Positions 1 to 8,021 of a DNA stretch of 64,000 nt are shown piece after piece. How positions within the stretch are numbered: position 1 is the first letter of the stretch; every line of letters starts with the position of its first letter. The notes under the pieces are model-generated. The model worked only from the letters and a program-made list of their open reading frames with translations. It searched no databases and was not told where the DNA came from. Position numbers and translations under genes: made by a program. The stretch comes from an uncultured Maribacter sp. (GTDB lineage: Bacteria > Bacteroidota > Bacteroidia > Flavobacteriales > Flavobacteriaceae): NCBI GenBank assembly GCA_947493885.1, contig CANLTE010000003.1:124001-188000 (forward strand). Direction: 5' to 3'.

Positions 1-1208
1 TTATTGGTTTTGTATGGCCAGAACCTACTTCAACAGCTGCAGGACAGCGTATGTTGCAGCTCATTGAGCAACTACTAAAAGCCCAATATAAAATTACCTT
101 TGCATCCACCGCAAAAAAAACAGAGCTCACCTTTGACTTATCTAAGATTAGAGTTGCCGAAAAGGAAATTACTTTAAATAGCTCCTCATTTGATGATTTC
201 GTTAGGGAATTGAATCCTGATGTTGTTTTTTTTGACCGTTTTATAATTGAAGAACAGTTTGGCTGGCGCGTGGAAGAAAATGTTCCTAATGCCCTAAGAG
301 TTTTAAATACCGAGGATTTACACTCACTACGCAATTCAAGAGAAAAGGCTTTAAAACAAAAGATTAATTTTTCAACTGATTTTTGGAAAGCTCAGGATAT
401 AACCAAAAGAGAAATCGCCAGTATTTTAAGGTCAGACATATCAGTAATTATTTCTTCCCATGAAATGCATTTGTTGGAAGATGAAATAGGCTTAGATAAA
501 AATTTATTGCTGTTTTTACCATTTATGTTTTCAAAAGTTGATGATAGTCCTTTAAGTTTTGAATCACGTAAAGATTTTGTATGCATTGGAAATGGAAAAC
601 ATGCTCCTAATGTTGATGTCATTGTTACATTAAAGAAAGATATTTGGCCAATTATAAGGAAACAATTACCCGATGCACAATTACATATTTATGGAGCTTA
701 TTTACCTGAACATGTTAATCAAATGCATAACGTAAAAGAAGGGTTTATAATTCAGGGCTGGGCAGAAAACGATTTGGATGTTATGTCTAAGTCTAAAGTC
801 TGCTTAGCACCGATCAATTATGGAGCAGGAATAAAAGGAAAACTTTTTACCGCTATGCGGTCTGGTACGCCAAGTGTAACAACAACGGTAGGGGCAGAGG
901 GTATTCTATTTGGTGAAAGTTGGAGTGGTGTAATTACAAAGAATACTTTGGATTTTGTTGAAAATGCTGTTAAGCTATACACAGATAAAGCTGAATGGAA
1001 ACAAGCTCAAAAAATTGGTTTTAAGATTATAAATAACGCTTATAATGCTACAGATTTGGGAAGTGTTTTATTAGATAAAATAGCAGATGTTAGAAAAACA
1101 CTGAGCCAACATAGGAGCACTAATTTTATAGGAAGCGTTTTACAGCATCAAAGCATGAAAAGCACTAAATACATGTCGCGCTGGATAGCATTAAAAAATA
1201 AGAAATAG
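1..1208 (+). CDS. Glycosyltransferase, 5' end outside window
   Basis: The reading frame is open from base 3, before the first ATG at 51, and encodes a typical glycosyltransferase start (GFVWPEPTSTAAGQR), so the true N-terminus lies upstream and ATG 51 is internal. The C-terminal half carries a GT4/GT-B-like donor-binding region: a glycine-rich turn (CIGNGKHAPNVD), then APINYGAGIKGKLFTAMRSG, the usual nucleotide-sugar contact segment, followed by TTTVGAEG. It probably transfers a sugar to a surface glycan or small acceptor; substrate unknown. menB starts 24 bases downstream on the same strand. The family call is secure at fold level and not at substrate level. Confidence 0.8.
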   Translation, partial: IGFVWPEPTSTAAGQRMLQLIEQLLKAQYKITFASTAKKTELTFDLSKIRVAEKEITLNSSSFDDFVRELNPDVVFFDRFIIEEQFGWRVEENVPNALRVLNTEDLHSLRNSREKALKQKINFSTDFWKAQDITKREIASILRSDISVIISSHEMHLLEDEIGLDKNLLLFLPFMFSKVDDSPLSFESRKDFVCIGNGKHAPNVDVIVTLKKDIWPIIRKQLPDAQLHIYGAYLPEHVNQMHNVKEGFIIQGWAENDLDVMSKSKVCLAPINYGAGIKGKLFTAMRSGTPSVTTTVGAEGILFGESWSGVITKNTLDFVENAVKLYTDKAEWKQAQKIGFKIINNAYNATDLGSVLLDKIADVRKTLSQHRSTNFIGSVLQHQSMKSTKYMSRWIALKNKK

Positions 1209-1211
1209 CTG

Positions 1212-1219
1212 TAACTTTG
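1212..1219 (+). promoter_or_regulatory. Candidate -7 element for menB (TAACTTTG)
   Basis: TAACTTTG matches the Bacteroidetes -7 consensus TAnnTTTG and lies 13 bases before the menB ATG. No clear -33 TTG is seen at the expected distance (only TTAAAA near 1191). If used, transcription would begin only a few bases before the start codon. Confidence 0.35.
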
Positions 1220-1232
1220 GATACAAATAATT

Positions 1233-2081
1233 ATGAATATGGAAAAAGCCAACTGGAAAACGGTAAAGGAGTTTGAAGATATCACCTATAAAAAATCTAA
1301 TGGTGTTGCCCGTATAGCGTTTAATAGACCTAACATTCGGAACGCATTTAGACCAAAAACTACAAGTGAGTTGTATGAAGCCTTTTACGATGCGCAAGAG
1401 GATACATCTATTGGAGTAGTACTGTTGTCTGCCGAAGGACCTTCAACAAAGGATGGTGTTTATTCCTTTTGTAGTGGAGGAGACCAAAAAGCAAGAGGTC
1501 ATAAAGGCTATGTTGGTGAAGACGGAATGCATCGTCTTAATATTTTAGAAGTACAACGTCTAATTAGATTTATGCCTAAGGTAGTTATAGCTGTTGTTCC
1601 AGGTTGGGCAGTAGGAGGAGGACATAGTCTTCATGTGGTGTGCGATATGACACTTGCCAGTAAAGAGCATGCCATTTTTAAACAAACTGATGCTGATGTT
1701 ACTAGTTTTGATGGTGGTTACGGTTCTGCGTATTTAGCAAAAATGGTGGGTCAGAAAAAAGCACGTGAAATTTTCTTTTTAGGACGAAATTATTCTGCTC
1801 AAGAAGCTTATGAAATGGGAATGGTAAATGCCGTAATTCCGCATGAAGAATTAGAAGATACTGCTTACCAATGGGCTCAGGAAGTATTAGAGAAATCTCC
1901 AACGTCCATAAAAATGCTAAAATTTGCTATGAACCTTACCGATGATGGTATGGTTGGTCAACAAGTTTTTGCTGGTGAGGCTACACGATTAGCGTACATG
2001 ACAGATGAGGCAAAAGAAGGTAGAAACGCTTTCTTAGAAAAAAGAAAGCCAAATTTTGATAAAAATAGCTGGATTCCTTGA
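1233..2081 (+). CDS. menB: 1,4-dihydroxy-2-naphthoyl-CoA synthase MenB
   Basis: Crotonase-fold enzyme that closes the second ring of menaquinone, turning o-succinylbenzoyl-CoA into 1,4-dihydroxy-2-naphthoyl-CoA in the cytoplasm. Full family length (282 residues). Visible landmarks are the oxyanion-hole segments CSGGDQKARG (80-89) and WAVGGGHSLHVVCDMTLAS, then QTDADVTSFDGGYGS from residue 151. Asp153, Ser158 and Asp160 align with Asp185, Ser190 and Asp192 of the Mycobacterium tuberculosis enzyme. Asp rather than Gly at 153 puts it in the bicarbonate-independent class. The C-terminus keeps AYMTDEAKEGRNAFLEKRKP. The start could be ATG 1233 or 1239. It sits about 20 kb from the other men genes. 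Confidence 0.96.
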   Translation: MNMEKANWKTVKEFEDITYKKSNGVARIAFNRPNIRNAFRPKTTSELYEAFYDAQEDTSIGVVLLSAEGPSTKDGVYSFCSGGDQKARGHKGYVGEDGMHRLNILEVQRLIRFMPKVVIAVVPGWAVGGGHSLHVVCDMTLASKEHAIFKQTDADVTSFDGGYGSAYLAKMVGQKKAREIFFLGRNYSAQEAYEMGMVNAVIPHEELEDTAYQWAQEVLEKSPTSIKMLKFAMNLTDDGMVGQQVFAGEATRLAYMTDEAKEGRNAFLEKRKPNFDKNSWIP

Positions 2082-2128
2082 TTAAATCTAATCTGCGTAT
2101 CATTATAATTTAATAATATAGGTAAGAA

Positions 2129-2884
2129 GTGAAAGTTTGCATTTGGTGTCAAAAGAAAGAATATCGGGTAAGCTTTGATAAAAAAGCTCATACTATACCA
2201 CAATCACTGGGTGGGGGAAATATTTGTAAAAATGTCTGCGATGACTGCAATCATTACTTTGGTTCTCCACAACCTAATTTACCTTCTAGTGAATTAGTGT
2301 TAAAAGAAATGCTTAATATTTCAAAATTCCTTTTTTTAAATAGAACCAATTCTATTCCTAAAAATAAACGTTTTAAATCTGAATATTTTAAACTAAATTT
2401 TCAAAATAAAACTATTAAACTGAAACCAAGGTATTCAGTTAAAAAGGGTTTTCAGGAAAAAACTGGCAGACAATTTAGAAAAGGATTGTATAAAGTATTT
2501 TTAGAAGAAAGAGAGCGCCAAAGAAAAGATGCTCTATCAGAAAGGTTTAATTTTATAAGGGAATTTGCTAGATATGACTTTGGTAACTTGCCAGTTTATA
2601 TTCAAATACCGAAGTTTAAGGCCATATTTACTTCTATACCAGATTTAGTCAATCCACAAATTAGATTTACCGATTATAGTGATGAAATGGACTCAAATTA
2701 TAGAATTTATTCATATGCATTATGCGGACATAATTTTTTAATCCCAACGAGTCCATTGTTCGAAGAACTATGCAAAGACAAATTTTTAAATCATTTATTA
2801 AATATAGATCACCCCTTTGGAACATCTATAAAAGAGATAATTTATGCGGAGGACATAGATTACACATTTAAAACAATTATTTAA
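2129..2884 (+). CDS. HNH-type zinc-binding protein, GTG start
   Basis: A 251-residue protein starting at GTG 2129 after AGGTAAGAAG. The N-terminal 50 residues look like an HNH/McrA-type treble-clef motif: a CIWC pair (residues 4-7), the beta-turn histidine in AHTIPQSLGGGN, then CDDCNHYFG. Such domains act as metal-dependent nucleases or as zinc-binding adaptors. The rest is basic and aromatic (for example a long KKGFQEKTGRQFRKGLYKVF stretch) and I recognise no further domain. It starts 47 bases after menB, possibly on the same transcript, and is followed by a terminator. No partner methylase or toxin is adjacent, so its role is unknown. Confidence 0.7.
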   Translation: MKVCIWCQKKEYRVSFDKKAHTIPQSLGGGNICKNVCDDCNHYFGSPQPNLPSSELVLKEMLNISKFLFLNRTNSIPKNKRFKSEYFKLNFQNKTIKLKPRYSVKKGFQEKTGRQFRKGLYKVFLEERERQRKDALSERFNFIREFARYDFGNLPVYIQIPKFKAIFTSIPDLVNPQIRFTDYSDEMDSNYRIYSYALCGHNFLIPTSPLFEELCKDKFLNHLLNIDHPFGTSIKEIIYAEDIDYTFKTII

Positions 2885-2940
2885 TTTTAAGTGATTACAA
2901 TTGAATAATATAAATCTTTAATTAATTATTGTTACAACTA

Positions 2941-2977
2941 AAAAGAGTCTCGTCAATTAAGACGGGACTCTTTTTTG
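2941..2977 (+). terminator. Rho-independent terminator after HNH gene
   Basis: AAAAGAGTCTCGTC pairs with GACGGGACTCTTTT (one G-U pair) around an AATTAA loop and runs into six T. It ends the menB/HNH transcription unit. Confidence 0.85.
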
Positions 2978-3073
2978 AGAACACTATATGAAAATGAAAA
3001 ATTATTATTTACTCTTATACTGTAAATGTAAAGCGTAAGTACGGTTTTAGGAAAGTATTGTTGTAAGGGGGCA

Positions 3074-3098
3074 GATTTATGTTGTGAAAACATAAATC
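3074..3098. repeat. 10-bp inverted repeat without U-tract
   Basis: GATTTATGTT and AACATAAATC form a perfect 10-bp stem with a 5-base loop. It lies 28 bases beyond the stop of the minus-strand serine hydrolase. Neither strand has a T-run after it, so it is not a canonical terminator; it may stabilise the 3' end of that mRNA. The remaining 2885-3125 interval holds only the terminator above. Confidence 0.4.
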
Positions 3099-3125
3099 AA
3101 TGTAGTATAGTATCAATTAAGGTTA

Positions 3126-4454
3126 CTAATTTATACTATCAATTATTTCTTTTACGAGCTTGTTTAAATCAAAATCTGGATATCCTGCAAGCCCTGTTCT
3201 TACAATAACTAGCTGTTTAGATGGGATAATAATTACATGCTGTCCTTGAAAACCTGTTGCCATATACATATCTCTTGGGGCATCAGGATACTTTCCTCCA
3301 GCGTTTAACCAAAAATGAGCTCCATATTCACCATTAGAATTTTTTGTGGGCTTAGTAATATAATTAATCCAATTAGTAGAAAACAATTGTTCTCCGTTCC
3401 AATTGCCATTGTTTAAATACAGTAGTCCAAACTTTGCCCAATCTCTTGTTGTTGCCCAGGAATAAGATGATGCTATATAATTACCCACAAGATCAGCCTC
3501 AATAAGCATAGAGTACATTCCTATTTTGTCAATTAACTCCTCATAAGGGAAATTTAAGTATTCTTGATGCGTTTTAAATTGCTTTCTTAAAATGCCAGAC
3601 AATAAGTTAGATGTTCCTGAAGAATAGTTCCAGACTTCTGTTGGCTTCGCAACACTGGTTTTTCTTTCTTGAGCTTTCGTCATGTCTGCATCCAAAAAAA
3701 GCATTTTGGTTACATCAGAAATAGCACCGTAGTTTTCTTCCCATTCCAAACCACTTTGCATACGTAATAGGTTATTAATGGTTATTTTTTTTCTATCATC
3801 ATTTTGCCATGAGGCGATTGGTGCTGGTGTATTTACATCTATTTTTTTTTGATAATCTAGAATACCATATAATGTCGCTAAAATACTTTTGGTTATTGAC
3901 CAACCTAAGATTTTAGTTTTTTCATTAAAGCCGCCTATATATTTCTCCGCAATAATATTGTTCTTATAACAAACCAAAAGTGTACGGGTTTTTTGTACTT
4001 CAGGGTTGGAAAAAGCATTCTTAACAGCTTTATGTAATTGGGAGTAATTTATAACATTTAAAATAGTATCCTTAGGTTCTAAATCTCCATATGGAAAAGG
4101 AATTTCATCCTTATGATACCATCTTATTGGACTTAGTTTTGTTCCTAAAGTTTGGTTGTTATTAGTAATTAAAACGCTTCCTAGTCCTTTTCTGAAAACC
4201 GCCTTTCGCTCCATTAAACCATAAACACTCGCTGTTGCAGCGTTTTCCTCTAATTCTACTTTAGAAAGTTTAATAAGTGGCATATTGTTGTCATGCTCGG
4301 TAATAGATTTTGCTGACCTACCTGCTATAAAAACACTCGAAGCCATATTTTTTGCCGCATAACCAGATATAATATTAAGTTTTGGGTAATTATATAGTAT
4401 TGCTGTTATCGTAAGAAGTAAGAATATGAGTAGTATTTTCCATTTTGTTCTCAT
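3126..4454 (-). CDS. Beta-lactamase-family serine hydrolase
   Basis: Exported or membrane-anchored class C/penicillin-binding-protein-like hydrolase (442 residues). An N-terminal hydrophobic segment (residues 7-22) follows a short basic start. The nucleophile motif S-x-x-K is SITK (Ser186-Lys189) in GWSITKSILATLYG, and the second motif Y-S/A-N appears as YSS (277-279) in WNYSSGTSNLLSG. The C-terminal region has HFWLNAGG and ATGFQGQHVIIIPSKQLVIVRTG, the usual stretch near the third motif. Members include D-aminopeptidases, esterases and 6-aminohexanoate-type hydrolases, so the substrate cannot be assigned. It is divergent from the amidase gene at 4553, with 98 bases between them. Confidence 0.88.
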   Translation of the reverse strand: MRTKWKILLIFLLLTITAILYNYPKLNIISGYAAKNMASSVFIAGRSAKSITEHDNNMPLIKLSKVELEENAATASVYGLMERKAVFRKGLGSVLITNNNQTLGTKLSPIRWYHKDEIPFPYGDLEPKDTILNVINYSQLHKAVKNAFSNPEVQKTRTLLVCYKNNIIAEKYIGGFNEKTKILGWSITKSILATLYGILDYQKKIDVNTPAPIASWQNDDRKKITINNLLRMQSGLEWEENYGAISDVTKMLFLDADMTKAQERKTSVAKPTEVWNYSSGTSNLLSGILRKQFKTHQEYLNFPYEELIDKIGMYSMLIEADLVGNYIASSYSWATTRDWAKFGLLYLNNGNWNGEQLFSTNWINYITKPTKNSNGEYGAHFWLNAGGKYPDAPRDMYMATGFQGQHVIIIPSKQLVIVRTGLAGYPDFDLNKLVKEIIDSIN

Positions 4455-4552
4455 GCACTAGTTTTATTGATTATTTCTTTAAATCGGTGGAATTTGGATT
4501 AGTTATTTTGTAAGACAATTTGTTGTAAATTTAGAGAAAGATATTAAATTTT

Positions 4553-5215
4553 ATGCTTCGTAAATTGGCATCAATTTTTTTATTACTACTATTAGTTTCA
4601 TCTTGCTCTACATCTTTAAAAATAATTGATAAACCTATTATTTTTGATGAGGAACGAAAGCATCTTACTTTAGAATACATGTCATCTCGGTATAATATTC
4701 AACAAAAAGAGCCAACTATTGAGCCAGTAATGATAGTACTTCATTGGACGGTTATTCCAACATTACAAGAATCGTATCAGGCATTTTACAATTCAAAATT
4801 ACCAAGTTGGAGACCAGATATTAAAAATGTTAGTGGGTTAAATGTGTCAGCACACTTTATAGTTGACCGCGATGGAACTATTTATCGTCTACTTCCTGAA
4901 AACATTATGGCCAGACATGTTATTGGGTTAAATCATTGCGCAATTGGAATAGAAAACGTTGGAGGAAACAATAATTTACCTTTAACTAAAGCTCAGTTAA
5001 AATCTAACATTAATTTGGTGGAGTATTTATCCAAAAAATATACCATAGAATATGTTATTGGTCACTACGAGTATACTAATTTTGAAAATCATCCATTGTG
5101 GTTAGAAAATGATAGCAGTTACAGAACGGTAAAGGATGACCCGGGAAAAGATTTTACACTAAAAGTTCGTGCTGGTACAAAAAAATATAATTTTAAACCT
5201 ATTCCAAACAATTAA
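4553..5215 (+). CDS. N-acetylmuramoyl-L-alanine amidase lipoprotein (Amidase_2)
   Basis: Lipoprotein with signal MLRKLASIFLLLLLVSSC and lipidation at Cys18. The mature part is an AmpD/PGRP-type zinc amidase that cleaves the bond between N-acetylmuramic acid and L-alanine of peptidoglycan. Likely zinc ligands are His64 (VLHWT), His171 (VIGHYEY) and Asp196 (DDPGKDF); HFIVDRDGTIYRL and ARHVIGLNHCAIGIENVGG are the standard core strands. The gap between the last two ligands is longer than in AmpD. Anchored outside the cytoplasm, it would act in wall turnover. The M14 peptidase begins 4 bases after the stop, so the two are co-transcribed. Confidence 0.93.
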   Translation: MLRKLASIFLLLLLVSSCSTSLKIIDKPIIFDEERKHLTLEYMSSRYNIQQKEPTIEPVMIVLHWTVIPTLQESYQAFYNSKLPSWRPDIKNVSGLNVSAHFIVDRDGTIYRLLPENIMARHVIGLNHCAIGIENVGGNNNLPLTKAQLKSNINLVEYLSKKYTIEYVIGHYEYTNFENHPLWLENDSSYRTVKDDPGKDFTLKVRAGTKKYNFKPIPNN

Positions 5216-5219
5216 TTTG

Positions 5220-6686
5220 ATGCGAAAAACTCATTTGTTTTTGTTACTGTTGTTATTTGCCTTTTTTAAGGTAAATGCGCAAGATGAAATTACTTCCAAA
5301 TTGTATGATTCTTATAATGATTTTAAAGAGGTTAGTTTAAACTCTCGAAGAATAAAATATAACGAGTTGCAGCTTATTATAGACAATTTCAGGAATGATA
5401 ATGTATTTACGATAAAAAAAGTAGGGGAATCTATTCAGGGTAGAAATTTAAATTTAATTAGCATTGGTAGTGGTGATATTGATGTGTTTTTATGGTCACA
5501 AATGCATGGGAATGAACCTACTGCCACACAGGCAATTTTTGATATTTTAAACTTTTTAAAATCAAGTCAATTTCAAAGCGAGAAGGCAGAAATATTGTCA
5601 AAGCTAAAACTCCATTTTTTACCTATGCTAAATCCTGATGGTGCTGAAATTTTTCAAAGGAGAAATATTTTAGGAATTGATATTAACAGAGATGCGTTGC
5701 GTTTACAATCTCCTGAAGGAAGAACGCTAAAGCGAGTGAGAGATAGTTTACAGGCTGAGTTTGGTTTTAATCTTCATGATCAAAGTACATATTATAATGC
5801 TAATTTAACGGACAAACCAGCATCAATATCATATTTAGCACCAGCATATAATTATGAGAAAGAAATTAATGAGGTGCGTGCAAATGCTATGAAAGTGATT
5901 GCTTTCATGAATAAAATAATTCAGAAATATGCTCCTGGACAAGTTGGTAAATATAATGATGATTTTGAACCAAGAGCTTTTGGAGATAATATTCAAAAGT
6001 GGGGGACAAGTGCTATTTTAATTGAATCTGGAGGCTACAAAAATGATGTTGAAAAGCAGGAGATTCGAAAGCTTAATTATGTATCCATTCTGGCTGCAAT
6101 TTATACCATTGCAAAAGAAGGTTATAAAAACATTCCGTTATCAGACTATGATATAATTCCGGAAAACGATAGAAAACTTTTTGATTTAAAAATAGAAAAA
6201 GCGATTTATAATTTGTTGGGGGAGAATTATGTAATTGATATAGGTATAAATTGTTTAGAAGTAGAGACCGAAAACAATAAAGACTTTTGGTACAGTAGCA
6301 GAATAAAAGATCAAGGTGATTTATCTACTTATTTTGGTTATGAAACCATTCAGGCAGAGGGGTACAATATTAAAAGCGCCATAGTGTATCCAGAAATAAT
6401 ACCTTCATTAGAAATGCTAAAAACAAAAGACATATATTCTCTTTTAAAACAAGGTTATGGATATGTACGTTTAGATAAAATTCCAAAAAAAATGTTGAAT
6501 TCACCTTTTCCAATACACATAATTGGTAAAAAACACGAAGTACCTTCTTTATTTTTAGAACCAGGAATTAATCCTACTTTTTTTCTAGAAAAACAAGGAA
6601 AATTACGTTACGCTATTATAAACGGTTTTGCCATTGATTTGGAAGAAAAGCCTGCTTATTTTAAAAATGCGATGATTTTTAGATGA
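5220..6686 (+). CDS. Secreted M14-family zinc carboxypeptidase
   Basis: The ATG at 5220 gives a clean signal peptide (MRKTHLFLLLLLFAFFKVNAQ); an upstream in-frame ATG at 5169 lies inside the amidase gene and is not needed. The protein has 488 residues. Zinc ligands are His96 and Glu99 (MHGNEPTA) and His186 (FNLHDQS); substrate-binding Asn156-Arg157 (DINRDA) and the catalytic Glu269 (ILIESGG) are present, so the enzyme should be active. A C-terminal domain of about 190 residues after the catalytic part has no family I recognise. Pairing with an amidase suggests wall-peptide trimming, though general peptide degradation is equally possible. Confidence 0.9.
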   Translation: MRKTHLFLLLLLFAFFKVNAQDEITSKLYDSYNDFKEVSLNSRRIKYNELQLIIDNFRNDNVFTIKKVGESIQGRNLNLISIGSGDIDVFLWSQMHGNEPTATQAIFDILNFLKSSQFQSEKAEILSKLKLHFLPMLNPDGAEIFQRRNILGIDINRDALRLQSPEGRTLKRVRDSLQAEFGFNLHDQSTYYNANLTDKPASISYLAPAYNYEKEINEVRANAMKVIAFMNKIIQKYAPGQVGKYNDDFEPRAFGDNIQKWGTSAILIESGGYKNDVEKQEIRKLNYVSILAAIYTIAKEGYKNIPLSDYDIIPENDRKLFDLKIEKAIYNLLGENYVIDIGINCLEVETENNKDFWYSSRIKDQGDLSTYFGYETIQAEGYNIKSAIVYPEIIPSLEMLKTKDIYSLLKQGYGYVRLDKIPKKMLNSPFPIHIIGKKHEVPSLFLEPGINPTFFLEKQGKLRYAIINGFAIDLEEKPAYFKNAMIFR

Positions 6687-6854
6687 TTAATACCCAAATT
6701 GTATGTTAGTATGTGTACCAACATAAAGTAATAATATAAACATCGTAAATAGCATAGATACTATTGTTGCAAACAATAGTAAAACCATGCTTTTATACAT
6801 TTTTGAGATCGTGCCAATCGCGCTGTTTTGAATAATTTCGTTAATTACATCCAT
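6687..6854 (-). CDS. 55-residue single-pass membrane protein
   Basis: A minus-strand ORF of 55 codons that abuts the M14 stop codon (TGA 6684-6686, TAA complement 6687-6689). It reads MDVINEIIQNSAIGTISKMY, then a continuous hydrophobic span (about residues 22-44: MVLLLFATIVSMLFTMFILLLY) and a short polar tail ending NIQFGY. The amphipathic head, one clean transmembrane helix and the absence of rare codons make chance unlikely. AAAGAAAATATT precedes the ATG. Function unknown; small flavobacterial membrane proteins of this size are often missed by gene callers. Confidence 0.6.
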   Translation of the reverse strand: MDVINEIIQNSAIGTISKMYKSMVLLLFATIVSMLFTMFILLLYVGTHTNIQFGY

Positions 6855-6964
6855 AATATTTTCTTTAAATTAAACAACATAGTTATAGGATGTTAGTAAA
6901 TGTAAAAATTGGGGTTGTTACTTATAAAACAATTTAAATACCAAAAACCCTACCAAATGAAAAT

Positions 6965-7000
6965 AAAAAAAGGAGCATTACATAGTAATACTCCTTTTTT
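6965..7000 (-). terminator. Terminator of OmpA lipoprotein gene
   Basis: On the minus strand AAAAAAGGAGTATTAC pairs with GTAATGCTCCTTTTTT with a single U-G pair; on the plus strand the same position is a C/A mismatch. It therefore suits the minus-strand gene at 7022-7849, 22 bases upstream on that strand. Confidence 0.8.
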
Positions 7001-7021
7001 ATATTAATGTAAGTTAAGTAA

Positions 7022-7849
7022 TTATAGATTTTCAGCATCTAATAAAGCGAAAAACTTATCTAGATTTGGAAGAATAATTATTCTTGTACGTCTGTTTTTT
7101 GCTCTGTTTTCTCTTGAATCATTTTCTACAAGTGGTAAATATGAACTTCTACCAGAAGCAATTAATTTTGCAGGGTCAACATTGTACTTATCTTGAAGAA
7201 TACGTACGACTGAAGTTGCTCTTTTAACACTCAAATCCCAGTTATCTTTAAACATAGCAGTATTTATGGTTCTAGAATCAGTATGACCTTCAACCATAAC
7301 TTCCATACTAGACTCAGAGTTAATTACTTCTGCAAGTTTTGATAAAACTGGATTAGCCTTACTGCTTACTCTATAACTACCGCTATTGAAAAGTAATTTA
7401 TCAGAAATATTAATCATAACTACTGTTTTATCAATATTTACATCAATATCGCCTTCTTCGTCAGAGATAGAGTTTTTTAATTTGTAAGAGATTGCAAGAT
7501 TCATAGAATCTTGTAATGTTTTAGCTTCTGATAACTTACTAGGGTCTACTTTAGTTAAAGTAGCTCTCATTTTTTCCTTAGTGTTATTGCTCATTACAGC
7601 AACACCGTCAATATCATTTAATTGACTGTCGTTAATTTCTTTTAGAGAATTAATTTTATTATTGTACTCGGCAACTCTAGCTTCAATTTTAGCCATTTTA
7701 GTTTCCAACTCTTCTTTTTCTACCTGAGTTTTAGTAAGTGTAGATTTTGTGTTTGATAAATCGTTTTCTAAAGCAACATATTTCTTTTTGGAAACACACG
7801 AAGCTAATAACACAACAGATAACGTACTTGTAATAAATAATTTTTTCAT
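7022..7849 (-). CDS. OmpA-family lipoprotein with coiled coil
   Basis: Signal MKKLFITSTLSVVLLASC, lipidation at Cys18, then about 65 residues of heptad-rich coiled coil (KKYVALENDLSNTKSTLTK onward), and a C-terminal OmpA domain. The OmpA part has MVEGHTDSRT, LSVKRATSVVRILQDKYNVD and NRAKNRRTRIIILP, the peptidoglycan (diaminopimelate)-binding signature. It is expected to sit in the outer membrane and tether it to the wall, like Pal/YiaD proteins. It is a single-gene unit with its own terminator, and its nearest neighbour downstream is the 55-residue membrane protein on the same strand. Confidence 0.92.
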   Translation of the reverse strand: MKKLFITSTLSVVLLASCVSKKKYVALENDLSNTKSTLTKTQVEKEELETKMAKIEARVAEYNNKINSLKEINDSQLNDIDGVAVMSNNTKEKMRATLTKVDPSKLSEAKTLQDSMNLAISYKLKNSISDEEGDIDVNIDKTVVMINISDKLLFNSGSYRVSSKANPVLSKLAEVINSESSMEVMVEGHTDSRTINTAMFKDNWDLSVKRATSVVRILQDKYNVDPAKLIASGRSSYLPLVENDSRENRAKNRRTRIIILPNLDKFFALLDAENL

Positions 7850-7967
7850 CTTCTTTAAAAAATAGGTTTTGTAGTTATACGGATGAAAGTTTATTTAAGA
7901 TGTTTTTATTATCGTTAATTCCTGGGGTTGTATTTTAATTGGTTGGTATGTAGCTTTTTATGAAATA

Positions 7968-7996
7968 AAAAAAACGCCTTTATATAAGGGCGTTTT
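7968..7996 (-). terminator. Terminator of VWA lipoprotein gene
   Basis: AAAACGCCTT, TATA, AAGGGCGTTTT form a stem with runs of A and T on both sides. It lies just beyond the stop of the minus-strand gene at 8022. Confidence 0.8.
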
Positions 7997-8021
7997 AATA
8001 TTTTTTGAAGCGAATAACAGT

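Noticed and set aside
51-53. ATG 51 as start of the first glycosyltransferase
   Set aside because: The frame is open to the window edge and the codons before it encode conserved family sequence, so the gene is simply cut by the window.
5169-5219. Upstream ATG for the M14 peptidase
   Set aside because: It lies within the amidase gene and would add 17 residues before a complete signal peptide starting at 5220.
6800-6830. TTGGCACG on the minus strand inside the 55-residue gene as sigma-54 promoter
   Set aside because: No TTGC at the -12 position, and it lies within a probable coding sequence.
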